The notes under the pieces are model-generated. The model saw only the letters and a program-made list of their open reading frames with translations. It was not told where the DNA came from and did not search any database. Shown in pieces: positions 34,402 to 43,174 of a stretch of 64,000 bases of DNA (position 1 is the stretch's first letter; each line of letters opens with the position of its first letter). The translations under genes were made by a program, and so were the position numbers. The DNA comes from Cohnella abietis (GTDB lineage Bacteria > Bacillota > Bacilli > Paenibacillales > Paenibacillaceae): positions 5,735,501-5,799,500 of the forward strand of contig NZ_AP019400.1 of assembly GCF_004295585.1 (NCBI RefSeq), read 5' to 3'.

Positions 34402-35421
34402 ATGATCAAAAAATGGAGCAAAAAGTGGAGATACACCTTATTCAGCGTTCTTGGCTTAATCTTTATCGTTCTATGTTTTGTAGGCTGGGAAGTTTATAGT
34501 ACTTACAATCAAATGGATAACATCCAGAAATCTAAAGAAGAATCACGGTTCAAACAATTTGAAGAAAAGCCTGAGGTTCAGCCACCTGAATGGGAAGGCT
34601 CTGAACGAGTTAACATTCTGCTGATGGGTGGAGACGAGCGCGGAATTAGAAAAGGTGAGGTTGCCCGATCTGATTCTATGCTTATTGTGTCCATTGATCC
34701 CCCCACTAAAAAAATACATTTATTTTCCGTGCTTCGAGACACACAAGTGGCTATCCCCGGATTCAAAGATAACCGCGTGAATGCAGCAATCACGTTAGGT
34801 GGACCTGAGCTTGCGATGAAGACAATCGGCAACCTGGCTGGTCTCGATATTCAATATTATGTGTATGTCGATTTCCAAGGATTCATCAAGCTCGTGGATG
34901 CGATAGGCGGCGTCGATTTCTTCGTGGAAAAAAACATGAAGTATTCCGATTCTGCAGACGGTCATGTGTATGATATTAATCTGCAAAAGGGCCAGCAGCA
35001 CTTAGATGGCGATAAAGCGTTGCAGTATGTGCGGTTCCGGCACGACAAGCTATCCGACTTCACCCGCACGGAGCGTCAGCGTGAATTCCTGAAGGCGATC
35101 GCTGGCAAGATGCAGACGGGTTGGAATTTAATACGTTTGCCAGACATTCTGGGCAAAGTCACTCCTTTCATGGAATCAAATATGTCTGCTGATGATATGC
35201 TCAAGCTAGCTAGGCTAGGCTATAAGTCGAATCAAGCAGGCTCGGCACAGCTTCCTCCGATGGAGCTTGTAACGGATATAGTTGTTAATGGCTCTGCCGT
35301 ATTGGGAGTAAGAAATCTAGACGCTCTCAAGGGCTACGTGCAAGAAGTGTTAAACAAGGATGATAGCGTAACTTCACCAGAAGCGTCTCCATCATCCAGC
35401 CCGAGTATTGATAAGAAATAA
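34402..35421 (+). CDS. LytR-CpsA-Psr (LCP) family protein
   Basis: A 339-residue protein: short cytoplasmic basic start (MIKKWSKKWRYT), one membrane helix (about residues 12-32), then an extracellular LCP domain with NILLMGGDERGIRKGEVARS, DSMLIVSIDP, FSVLRDTQVAIPG, and the Arg-rich QYVRFRHDKLSDFTRTERQ. LCP enzymes attach wall teichoic acid or other undecaprenyl-linked glycopolymers to peptidoglycan. Ser/Pro-rich tail. GAGAGGAC precedes the ATG. Only 75 bases separate it from gsaB. Confidence 0.94.
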   Translation: MIKKWSKKWRYTLFSVLGLIFIVLCFVGWEVYSTYNQMDNIQKSKEESRFKQFEEKPEVQPPEWEGSERVNILLMGGDERGIRKGEVARSDSMLIVSIDPPTKKIHLFSVLRDTQVAIPGFKDNRVNAAITLGGPELAMKTIGNLAGLDIQYYVYVDFQGFIKLVDAIGGVDFFVEKNMKYSDSADGHVYDINLQKGQQHLDGDKALQYVRFRHDKLSDFTRTERQREFLKAIAGKMQTGWNLIRLPDILGKVTPFMESNMSADDMLKLARLGYKSNQAGSAQLPPMELVTDIVVNGSAVLGVRNLDALKGYVQEVLNKDDSVTSPEASPSSSPSIDKK

Positions 35422-35496
35422 GATTGTGATAAGAAATTATATTGTATTTACTAAGTAAGCAAGCAGCTTAGATATGAGTTGGAGGACCTTAACCAA

Positions 35497-36810
35497 ATGC
35501 AAAGAATACGTTCAGAACAATTATATGAAGAAGCTCAGGAGCACATCGTTGGAGGAGTAAATAGCCCTTCTCGTTCTTTTAAAGCAGTTGGGGGTGGAGC
35601 TCCTGTATTCATGCAAAAAGGACAAGGCGCTCATTTCTGGGACGTTGATGGTAACAAATATATTGATTATTTAGCCGCTTTTGGACCTATTATTACGGGG
35701 CATGCTCACCCTGTAGTTACCGAAGCCATTGTTCAAGCTGCACACAACGGAACGTTATTGGGCACAGCCACTGAGCATGAAATCAAGCTCGCCAAAGAGC
35801 TTAAAGCAGCTATTCCCTCAATGGACAAGGTGCGATTCGTCAACTCGGGTACGGAAGCGGTCATGTCGACAATTCGAGTTGCTCGTGCTTTTACTGGTCG
35901 GAACAAAATCATTAAATTCGCCGGCTGTTACCATGGGCATGCCGACCTTGTTTTAGTCGCTGCGGGCTCAGGTCCGTCGACACTTGGCATTCCCGATAGC
36001 GCAGGAATTCCTCCTAGCATCGCTAGTGAGGTTATTACTGTGCCATTTAATGAATTGGACGGCTTGCGGCTTGCATTGGAGCGTTGGGGTAACGAGGTTG
36101 CAGCAGTTATGGTCGAGCCCATTGTCGGCAACTTCGGTATGGTCATGCCTAAGCCAGGTTTTCTGGAAGGGCTATGTAAGCTGACGCGTGATGCAGGAGC
36201 GTTAGTCATTTATGATGAAGTTATTAGTGCTTTCCGGTTCCATTATGGCTCGGCTCAAACCTTCCACGCTTTTCCGGATCAAAGTTTGATCCGTCCTGAC
36301 TTAACTGCACTTGGCAAAATAATCGGCGGCGGAATGCCTATTGGCGCATATGGCGGGCGGGCCGATGTCATGGCGATGGTCGCTCCTTTGGGACCCGCTT
36401 ACCAGGCAGGAACGATGGCGGGCAACCCCGCTTCCGTACTAGCGGGATTGGCTTGCTTAGAGGTTCTTAAACAACCCGGCGTCTATGAGCAGATGGAACG
36501 ATTAGCCGTTAAGTTGGTAGATGGTTTGCAGCAGTCAGCTGTCCGTCATGGCGTATCCCTTACCATAAACCGGATCGCGGGAGCCTTCTCTACACATTTC
36601 TGTAACCATCCCGTTACGAACTATGAAGAAGCTCAAGGCGCAAATAGCGAGCTATTCGCCAAATTCTTCCGGCTCATGCTTGAGCGTGGCGTTTATCTCG
36701 CCCCTTCCAAATATGAAGCCTGGTTCCTAACGACCGCCCACACCGACGCCGAGATCGACGAAACACTCTTGGCTGCAGATGAATCGTTCCTCGAGATGTC
36801 GAAGAACTAA
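35497..36810 (+). CDS. gsaB: Glutamate-1-semialdehyde 2,1-aminomutase
   Basis: A class III PLP aminotransferase of about 437 residues. VGGVNSPSRSFKAVGGGAPV and FVNSGTEAVMSTIRVARAFT, CYHGHADLVLVAAGSG, IYDEVISAFR, and the PLP-binding Lys in TALGKIIGGGMPIGAYGG identify it as GSA aminomutase, which makes 5-aminolevulinate for haem. No other haem gene is near, so this is probably the solitary paralogue (GsaB) rather than HemL of the hem operon; that is inference. The ATG at 35497 follows TTGGAGGA, somewhat distant; a TTG at 35479 is possible. Confidence 0.92.
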   Translation: MQRIRSEQLYEEAQEHIVGGVNSPSRSFKAVGGGAPVFMQKGQGAHFWDVDGNKYIDYLAAFGPIITGHAHPVVTEAIVQAAHNGTLLGTATEHEIKLAKELKAAIPSMDKVRFVNSGTEAVMSTIRVARAFTGRNKIIKFAGCYHGHADLVLVAAGSGPSTLGIPDSAGIPPSIASEVITVPFNELDGLRLALERWGNEVAAVMVEPIVGNFGMVMPKPGFLEGLCKLTRDAGALVIYDEVISAFRFHYGSAQTFHAFPDQSLIRPDLTALGKIIGGGMPIGAYGGRADVMAMVAPLGPAYQAGTMAGNPASVLAGLACLEVLKQPGVYEQMERLAVKLVDGLQQSAVRHGVSLTINRIAGAFSTHFCNHPVTNYEEAQGANSELFAKFFRLMLERGVYLAPSKYEAWFLTTAHTDAEIDETLLAADESFLEMSKN

Positions 36811-36850
36811 CTAATCGCGGCTGAATAAATTTTCCATAGTCGCTATAATA

Positions 36851-36892
36851 GGAGCTGCCCAAAAAGTGAAAACTTTGGGGCTGCTCTTTTTT
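36851..36892 (+). terminator. Terminator after gsaB
   Basis: GGAGCTGCCCAAAAAGT pairs with ACTTTGGGGCTGCTC around a GAAA loop, followed by TTTTTTT. Confidence 0.92.
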
Positions 36893-36899
36893 TCGACCA

Positions 36900-37020
36900 G
36901 TTTTTCGACCAATTAGACCTCTGGCAGTTGCAATACCCTCCGATACTCGGCTTTCAACTAATTAGATCGCTCGCTGTGGCTTACCCCACCCATACTCGGT
37001 TTCCGACCAATTATATCTTT
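36900..37020. repeat. 49-bp diverged repeats (array F)
   Basis: CAATTAG-type starts lie at 36911, 36960 and 37009, 49 bases apart, with GATACTCGG or CATACTCGG before each next start. The same GATACTCGG/CCAATTAG pieces occur around 7330-7370, so this is a dispersed repeat family. Confidence 0.7.
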
Positions 37021-37049
37021 ACGTCTAAGCGGGGCAACCACTTGAACCT

Positions 37050-37580
37050 GCGATCCTTAGTAGCCCTCAGTGCGCTATCGCGGGAAAAGTGTCTGGAGTC
37101 GCGGATTTTAGTAGCCCTCAGTGCGTTATCGCGGGAAAAGTATCCCGTTTCGAGACTCTTAGTAGCCCTCAGTGCGTTATTGCGGGAAAAGTGCCTGAGT
37201 GCGCGCTCCTTAGTAGCCCTCAGTGCGTTAGTACGAGAAAAGTGTCTGAGTGCGCGCTCCTTAGTAGCCCTCAGTGCGTTATTGCGAGAAAAGTGTCTGG
37301 AGTCGCGCTCCTTAGTAGCCCTCAGTGCGTTATTGCCAGAAAAGTATCTGAGTGCGCGCTCCTTAGTAGCCCTCAGTGCGTTATTGCCAGAAAAGTATCT
37401 GAGTGCGCGCTCCTTAGTAGCCCTCAGTGCGTTATTGCCAGAAAAGTATCTGAGTGCGCGCTCCTTAGTAGCCCTCAGTGCGTTATCGCGGCAAAAGTGA
37501 CTGTAGTCGCGGATTTTAGTAGCCCTCAGTGCGTTATTGCGGGAAAAGTGTCTGAGTGCGCGGGTGTTAGTAGCTACACA
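37050..37580. repeat. 51-bp tandem repeat array (array D)
   Basis: TTAGTAGC recurs at 37057 and every 51 bases to 37567 (11 occurrences). The unit is TTAGTAGCCCTCAGTGCG then TTATTGCGGGAAAAGTGTCT and GAGTGCGCGCTCC. Four copies in the middle are almost identical. Several frames are open on both strands because of the 51-base period; no start with a ribosome site was seen. Confidence 0.95.
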
Positions 37581-37582
37581 AC

Positions 37583-37625
37583 AAAAAACAGGTTGTCCCA
37601 TCTTTATGGGGCACCCTGCTTTTTT
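37583..37625. terminator. Bidirectional terminator before the zinc operon end
   Basis: CAGGTTGTCCCAT pairs with ATGGGGCACCCTG (37589-37618) with A-run on the left and T-run on the right, so it can work for the minus-strand operon and the plus-strand side. Confidence 0.85.
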
Positions 37626-37664
37626 CACTGTGAATCGAATGTTACTTAAGTCTATAACTCATTC

Positions 37665-38885
37665 TCATTGAAATTGTTCCTCAAGCTGGACGTTCAATTG
37701 ATTAGGGAACTCATCTGTGAAGGAGCTCCAATTCATACTCATCTCACTATCCGTCAGCAGACAAGCGTCCAATTCATCTGTCAGCTCTTTACGATTCATG
37801 GACAGACCTATGAATACGATTTTGTTTATCCGATCCCCGTAAGTAGAGTCCCAGTAGCCAGCTACCTTCTCGTCCTCCAAAAGAATCTGGTCTCTCTCCT
37901 GCGTCGGCAACGATGCTACCCAATAGCCTGCAGGGCCAAATTGAATAGAAGGACCCGCTTGGCTGAAATTTTGGGCGATTTCATTGCGCGTTGAAAGCCA
38001 AACTAAACCCTTCGCCCTTACAACCTCCGCTGGCCATTCGCTCATCCAATTCATTAACCGCTCAGGATGAAAAGGTCGGATACGTTCATAGACGAAGGAG
38101 CCGATGCCATATTCCTCTGTTTCTGGCACATGGAACTCCTTATCCATTTCCTGCTTCCAGCCCGCCGACTGACTTGCCTCGTCAAAATCAAATAGTCCCG
38201 TATTCAAAATATCAGAAGGCTCAACCTGTCCGAATTGAGCTCGGATAAGCTTTGCCCGTGGCTGAAGACTGCGCAGTACCGACTCTAGCTCAAGCAGTTC
38301 CGTCTCCTCTACCCTGTCACACTTATTCAGAATAAGCACATCGCAAAACTCGATCTGGTCGATAAGCAGATCAACTACCTCGCGAGTATCCTCTTCCCCG
38401 ACCGCCTGCTTGCGATCCAGCAATGTTTCTCCCGATGAGTAATCATTCCAGAATCGATAAGCATCAACCACAGTCACCATACAATCCAATCGGCAAAACT
38501 GCGTCAGGTCAATTCCATGCTCTTCATCAATATAAGTAAAGGTCTGAGCGACCGGTATAGGTTCACCCACTCCTGTTGACTCAATTAGGATATAGTCAAA
38601 CCGATTCTCCATAGCCAATCTCTCTACCTCTCGCAGCAAATCCTCCCTTAGCGTGCAGCAGATGCAACCATTGGACATTTCAACGAGCTTCTCATCCGTA
38701 CGAGACAGCCCGCCCCCATCTTTAATAAGGTCGGCATCAATATTTACATCACTCAAATCATTCACGATTACAGCAACGCGCATCCCCTTCCGATTGTTAA
38801 GCACATGGTTAAGAATTGTTGTTTTGCCAGCACCCAAATACCCGCTCAATACAGTGACAGGAAGCTTCTTATTATTAGTATTCAT
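37665..38885 (-). CDS. CobW/ZagA-type GTPase metallochaperone
   Basis: A COG0523 GTPase of about 406 residues. Walker A is TVLSGYLGAGKTTILNHVL, followed by the metal-binding CxCC motif in NGCICCTLREDLL and IESTGVGEPIPVAQTF, NKCD base specificity in VLILNKCDRVEE, and a C-terminal CobW domain. As the last gene of a Zur-type zinc operon it is most likely a zinc-allocating chaperone like B. subtilis ZagA (YciC). Of two ATGs, 38885 has AAGGGG at 8 bases. Confidence 0.9.
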   Translation of the reverse strand: MNTNNKKLPVTVLSGYLGAGKTTILNHVLNNRKGMRVAVIVNDLSDVNIDADLIKDGGGLSRTDEKLVEMSNGCICCTLREDLLREVERLAMENRFDYILIESTGVGEPIPVAQTFTYIDEEHGIDLTQFCRLDCMVTVVDAYRFWNDYSSGETLLDRKQAVGEEDTREVVDLLIDQIEFCDVLILNKCDRVEETELLELESVLRSLQPRAKLIRAQFGQVEPSDILNTGLFDFDEASQSAGWKQEMDKEFHVPETEEYGIGSFVYERIRPFHPERLMNWMSEWPAEVVRAKGLVWLSTRNEIAQNFSQAGPSIQFGPAGYWVASLPTQERDQILLEDEKVAGYWDSTYGDRINKIVFIGLSMNRKELTDELDACLLTDSEMSMNWSSFTDEFPNQLNVQLEEQFQ

Positions 38886-38902
38886 TTTCATAACCCCTTA
38901 AC

Positions 38903-39898
38903 TTATTTATTTAAAGCTTTTATAAGACCAGCAAGATTGTTAGTCATAATGCCAATGTAATCCAAGCCTTTGCTTACCTCTTCCTCCGTCAGGCCTTCAA
39001 GAGGGTTCAATACATCGGTGCTCGCACCGATTTCTTCCGCAATCGTTTTGGCTATTTTAGGGTCAACAAGTGTCTCGAAGAAAATGGTCCTGACATCATG
39101 CTCTTTAGCAAGTTTGATAACCTCCGCCATCTTCTCCGGAGACGGCTCCTGCTCAGGCGATAATCCAGCAATCGGAATTTGGATCAATCCGTATGTCCTT
39201 GCCAAATAGCCAAAAGCGGCATGCTGAGTAACGAATTCCTTACGCTTGGAGTCCTTAAGATCTTCCCTAAATTTCTCATCCAAAGCCTTGAGCTTCGCAA
39301 CATATGCATCTGCATTCGCCTTATACTCGTCTTTGTGATCAGGATCTGCTTGCTCTAATGCTGCCTGAATGTTACGAACCTCTTGCTGAGCTAATGATGG
39401 ATCCAGCCATACGTGGGGGTCCAAAGAATGCTCGGCCTCATGACCATCCTCATCATGATCTACGTCCCCTTCCGCATGCTCGTGGTCATGGTCATGTTCG
39501 TGGTCGTGCTCATGTTCGTGCTCGCCTACACCTTCCATTAATACGATGCCTTTACTCGCTTCCACATCTACCCTCTTATCATTTATCGCACTAGCCAGGG
39601 TTTTCTCCACCCAGCTCTCCACGATTCCGTTGTATACAAACACATCTGCTTTCTGAATGGCAGCGACATCCTTTGGCGATGGCTCCCAATCATGCGGCTC
39701 AGCACCAGATGGAATGAGTCCCACAACCTCGGCATGATCTCCGGCAACCTGCTTAGTAAACTCAACCATAGGGTAAAACGTGGCCACAATCTTCAATTTA
39801 TCCCCATTAGACGTATGACTCCCATTTGTGTTTCCACAGCCCGATATAACCAATGATGCAATTGCAATGCTTAACAACCCTTTGTTTAATGCTTTCAT
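38903..39898 (-). CDS. znuA: Zinc ABC transporter substrate-binding lipoprotein
   Basis: A 331-residue cluster 9 binding protein. Signal peptide with lipobox VISGC, then KIVATFYPMVEFTKQVAGDH, GLIPSGAEPHDWEPSPKDVA, and a His/Asp/Glu-rich loop at about residues 125-160 (HEHEHDHEHDHDHEH), characteristic of zinc-binding ZnuA/AdcA. DPHVWLDPSLAQQEVRNI contains a conserved metal-binding His. It delivers zinc to ZnuBC at the membrane face. Confidence 0.95.
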   Translation of the reverse strand: MKALNKGLLSIAIASLVISGCGNTNGSHTSNGDKLKIVATFYPMVEFTKQVAGDHAEVVGLIPSGAEPHDWEPSPKDVAAIQKADVFVYNGIVESWVEKTLASAINDKRVDVEASKGIVLMEGVGEHEHEHDHEHDHDHEHAEGDVDHDEDGHEAEHSLDPHVWLDPSLAQQEVRNIQAALEQADPDHKDEYKANADAYVAKLKALDEKFREDLKDSKRKEFVTQHAAFGYLARTYGLIQIPIAGLSPEQEPSPEKMAEVIKLAKEHDVRTIFFETLVDPKIAKTIAEEIGASTDVLNPLEGLTEEEVSKGLDYIGIMTNNLAGLIKALNK

Positions 39899-39932
39899 TT
39901 CTGATTTCCTCCTGATAACTATAAAATATGAA

Positions 39933-40808
39933 TTAATGAATGACTGGCGGTTCTAGCTGAAGCCGTTCCGTTTCTGTCACATATCTTTTATTCCTTAACT
40001 TGCTTAACTTCACGAACACTTTCTTACCCGTAATTCCTGCAATCAGGAACACTAATAAAGTTAATGCGATGGTCCCTCCAGGAGGAGTACTCAATTCGTA
40101 AGAGGCCGTCAAACCGGAAAATACTCCAACCACTCCGATTATCATCGCAAGCCACAGTGCCCAAGAAAAGCTAGGAGCCAGTCGAATCGCCAACGCTGCA
40201 GGCAAGACAATTAAAGAGGAAACTAGCAACACTCCAACGATAGGCATAGCAGCAGCGACGATCATCCCTGTTATAATGCTGAACAGTAGTGAAAGCAGCC
40301 TAACAGGAACTCCATTTGCTCTCGCCGTTTCCTCATCAAAAGTAATTAGATATAATGGCTTTCTCAGAAGGTAGAAAAATAACCCTCCTACTAACGCAAC
40401 AGCAATGACGAGAATGATTTCCGTCCTTTGCACCGAGACAACCGATCCGAATAAGTACGAAGAGAATCCTCGACTAATGCCTGGGTTCATGGACATCAAG
40501 ACTACAGCGGTTGAAAGTCCGCCTATCATAATAATTGCGATAGAAACCTCAGAATAGGACTTATACGACCTACGCACATATTCAACGACTATGGCTCCGA
40601 TAACAGCTATTACAAAACCTGATAATGCCGGATTTATTTTCAACAGCGCGCCCGCCGCCACACCAGCCAATGAAACATGGGATAGCATATCCGCCATCAA
40701 CGCCTGCCTTCTCAGCATGAGATACACGCCAAGCACTGAAGCAATTAAGGCAATGACCCCACCAGCGAAAAATGCCCTTTGCATGAAGTCGTAGTGCAGC
40801 ATTTCCAT
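39933..40808 (-). CDS. znuB: Zinc ABC transporter permease
   Basis: A 291-residue ABC-3 permease with 8-9 membrane segments. LMLRRQALMADMLSHVSLAG is the family's conserved cytoplasmic loop. A strong AAAGGAGG site precedes the ATG at 40808, which nevertheless lies 64 bases inside the upstream znuC frame. A second ATG at 40802 is possible. Confidence 0.94.
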   Translation of the reverse strand: MEMLHYDFMQRAFFAGGVIALIASVLGVYLMLRRQALMADMLSHVSLAGVAAGALLKINPALSGFVIAVIGAIVVEYVRRSYKSYSEVSIAIIMIGGLSTAVVLMSMNPGISRGFSSYLFGSVVSVQRTEIILVIAVALVGGLFFYLLRKPLYLITFDEETARANGVPVRLLSLLFSIITGMIVAAAMPIVGVLLVSSLIVLPAALAIRLAPSFSWALWLAMIIGVVGVFSGLTASYELSTPPGGTIALTLLVFLIAGITGKKVFVKLSKLRNKRYVTETERLQLEPPVIH

Positions 40809-41470
40809 CCCCCTACCTCCTTTCGCTCCAGCTGGATAATACGATCTAAATAGGAGCCCGCCTCAGATAAGTCGTGGGTTACCATAACTACGGTTACCCC
40901 TCTCTTATTGACACAACTGTGCAGCAACTCATATAACTGAACACGACTCTGCGCATCCATCCCAGTAGTAGGCTCATCCAGCACAAGCAAGTCAGGCTCC
41001 TGTGCCAGCGCTCTTGCAATACATATCCGTTGCTTCTGCCCGCCTGATAGCTCACCGATCTTCCGATTCCGCTGTTCCCACATTCCAATCTGCTTCAATG
41101 CTTGCTCAGCTAACTCCCTGTCTTTGCGGTTGATTCTTCTAAGCCAGGAGCCTCGCATGTATGTACCTGAACATACAAATTCAAGCACCTTACTCGGAAA
41201 TCCACTGTTAAACGCTGCGACCTGCTGCGGCACATAGCCCACAGCCAGCTTTTTGCCATCTTTGCGACATCGAACCCTACTTACCTCACCACTCCAAGGC
41301 TGAAGCAGCCCAAGTGCAAGCTTTAGCAGCGTAGTTTTCGAAGCACCATTGGGACCTGTCACAGCAACAAATTCACCTGAATGAATCTCTACGTCCACGT
41401 CCTCCAAGCAGGGTGAATCCCCATAGCCAAAGACGACCTGTTTCATTGAAGCCAATAACAAAGTACTCAC
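40745..41470 (-). CDS. znuC: Zinc ABC transporter ATP-binding protein
   Basis: A 241-residue ABC-3 type ATPase: Walker A VTGPNGASKTTLLKLALG, signature ELSGGQKQRICIARALAQ, Walker B LLVLDEPTTGMD and switch His in VTHDLSE. The Walker A has Ser where GxxGxGK[ST] has its third Gly. The last ~20 residues (GGWKCCTTTSCKGHFSLVGS) are read from DNA that also encodes the start of znuB. The start is uncertain: GTG at 41470 abuts its ribosome site, a TTG at 41461 is better spaced. Confidence 0.92.
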   Translation of the reverse strand: MSTLLLASMKQVVFGYGDSPCLEDVDVEIHSGEFVAVTGPNGASKTTLLKLALGLLQPWSGEVSRVRCRKDGKKLAVGYVPQQVAAFNSGFPSKVLEFVCSGTYMRGSWLRRINRKDRELAEQALKQIGMWEQRNRKIGELSGGQKQRICIARALAQEPDLLVLDEPTTGMDAQSRVQLYELLHSCVNKRGVTVVMVTHDLSEAGSYLDRIIQLERKEVGGWKCCTTTSCKGHFSLVGSLP

Positions 41471-41489
41471 CCTTTACTTTCTTCATTTA

Positions 41490-41508
41490 AATCGTAATAA
41501 TTACGATT
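41490..41508. promoter_or_regulatory. Zur box of the zinc operon
   Basis: AATCGTAATAATTACGATT is a perfect 9-1-9 palindrome identical to the core of the B. subtilis Zur consensus. It lies 20 bases upstream of znuC. Confidence 0.92.
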
Positions 41509-41540
41509 AGATGATAAAAATAAAACCGAAACAATTTGTT

Positions 41541-41559
41541 AATAGTAACGATTACGTTT
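41541..41559. promoter_or_regulatory. Second, imperfect Zur box
   Basis: AATAGTAACGATTACGTTT matches the same palindrome at all but three positions outside the centre and lies 51 bases from the first box, so the two could be bound together. Confidence 0.6.
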
Positions 41560-41619
41560 AAGGTTATCAGCGAGAAGATAGAATGTCAACAACAATCTCC
41601 CAGTTATCTTTGTGTGCAT

Positions 41620-41660
41620 AAAAAAGAGCCCCTACAATCCTATTGGATCGCAGAAGCCCT
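41620..41660 (-). terminator. Terminator of the WG-repeat gene
   Basis: On the minus strand GGGCTTCTGCGATCC pairs with GGATTGTAGGGGCTC through 15 positions including G-U pairs around AATA, followed by TTTTTT. Confidence 0.82.
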
Positions 41661-41679
41661 TCTCGCCTATCTATGTTTC

Positions 41680-43128
41680 TTATTTAGTCGCTGGTGCTGG
41701 CGTAGCTGCTGGCGCTGGAGTGGTTGCCGGTGCAGGTGTTGGGGCAGCTACCTCAACTGCTGGAGATGCAGCTTTAGCAACAACTTTACCCTTAACATTG
41801 ATTAGTTTTGCTTCCGTGCCTACAACGACACGCGCAAGTCCTTTATTGAATGCTTCGACCGAATCGAATGTTGGTTTAATGGCAACCTCGCCACTTCTAT
41901 TGATGAAGCCGTATTTACCGCCTTCCTCGAAAGAAGCCAAGCCGTCATGGAAGTCTCCAACATCTTCATATTTAGTACTAAGAACTGTCTCGCCTTTGCT
42001 ATTCACGTAGCTGAATACACCATCGTTACTAACTGCAGCAAGACCTTCACTAAAGGAAAAGCCTTGAGCATTCTTAGCAGGAACAGCTAATACTCCTTGG
42101 GCATTCACATATCCGAACGCGCCTTCACCGTCTGCTCCTTCTGCTTGAACAAGTCCAAGTCCATTGCTAAAATCAAATGCATGCTGATATATCGCAGGAA
42201 TAGCAATTTTTCCTGTTTTGTCGATATAACCATATTTACCATCGATTTGAACAGCAGCCAAGCCATTATTGAAATAGAATGCATCCTCGAACTGCAGCTT
42301 GATTACTTCCTTGCCCTTGTGATCGATGTAGCCAAACAAGTCTCCGATACGAACAAGCGCTAAGCCTTCAGAGAAATCAAACGACTCGTCGTAAAATGGA
42401 GTCAGAATGGTTTTTCCTTTAGCATCGATGTAAGCAGAAGTGCCATCCGCTTTAACTACCAAAGCCAATCCATCCGAGAAATCATAGGCTTCGTCAAATT
42501 GAGGAGCAATAACTGCTTTTCCATTGATATCGATATAACCGTATTTACCATCTTTATTAACAATAGCCAAGCCTTCGCTGAATGCGTTAGCCTCATCATA
42601 TTGAGCCGCAATAACTATTTCACCAAAAACATTGACATAGCCTTGCTTGTCGTCACTCTCGAACGGATGAAGCCTTGGAGTGATTGTTAGTGTCGAAGTC
42701 GCTTTATCCAATCCAATTGTGGCACCAAATGTCTCAGCAATGTAACGCGCAGGAACCCACACTGCTCCATCATTCCAAATTGCTGCACTCGGAAGAGCGA
42801 CACTCTTGCCGTTAACAAGCGCCTTCTTAGCATCAACGTCGAACTTAACAGTTCTGGTTCCTTGAGTCAGCGTTGTTGTTTTGGTCGCTTGCTCCCATTT
42901 AACAGTAACCCCTAATGCAGCGGCAAACGGCTTAACAGATAAGTAAGTTACACCCTTGATCGTTGCAGTAGTCAAACCAGTCTGTACTAGCCCACCAACA
43001 TTTATGATGGTGCTGGAAGCAGCTGCTGATGCTGCAGATGCGTGACCGAAGCTTGCGATTTGAACTGCTACGAGTGCAGCAGCAGCGATTAGAAGTCCTT
43101 TACGAACGGATGGACGTGTATTAGTCAT
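41680..43128 (-). CDS. Secreted WG-repeat protein with copper-amine-oxidase-N-like domain
   Basis: A 482-residue protein with a signal peptide (LLIAAAALVAVQIASFGHASA). Residues ~45-150 resemble the stalk domain called Cu_amine_oxidN1 (VTYLSVKPFAAALGVTVKW, AIWNDGAVWVPARYIAETFG). Then about seven WG repeats follow, each like EGLAIVNKDGKYGYIDINGK, and a Pro/Ala-rich tail. WG-repeat proteins are secreted in many Firmicutes with unknown role. It starts 46 bases after sbp on the same strand with GAGGGGAA before the ATG, so it may be co-transcribed. Confidence 0.88.
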   Translation of the reverse strand: MTNTRPSVRKGLLIAAAALVAVQIASFGHASAASAAASSTIINVGGLVQTGLTTATIKGVTYLSVKPFAAALGVTVKWEQATKTTTLTQGTRTVKFDVDAKKALVNGKSVALPSAAIWNDGAVWVPARYIAETFGATIGLDKATSTLTITPRLHPFESDDKQGYVNVFGEIVIAAQYDEANAFSEGLAIVNKDGKYGYIDINGKAVIAPQFDEAYDFSDGLALVVKADGTSAYIDAKGKTILTPFYDESFDFSEGLALVRIGDLFGYIDHKGKEVIKLQFEDAFYFNNGLAAVQIDGKYGYIDKTGKIAIPAIYQHAFDFSNGLGLVQAEGADGEGAFGYVNAQGVLAVPAKNAQGFSFSEGLAAVSNDGVFSYVNSKGETVLSTKYEDVGDFHDGLASFEEGGKYGFINRSGEVAIKPTFDSVEAFNKGLARVVVGTEAKLINVKGKVVAKAASPAVEVAAPTPAPATTPAPAATPAPATK

Positions 43129-43174
43129 ATGGATTTTCCCCTCATCAATATAAATTTGATAAATGATTTATCGA

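Noticed and set aside
36928..37628. Long open frames on both strands through array D, encoding 17-residue repeats
   Set aside because: They exist because 51 is a multiple of three and units lack stops. Several frames are open on both strands at once, none has a ribosome site, and the minus one runs through a terminator.
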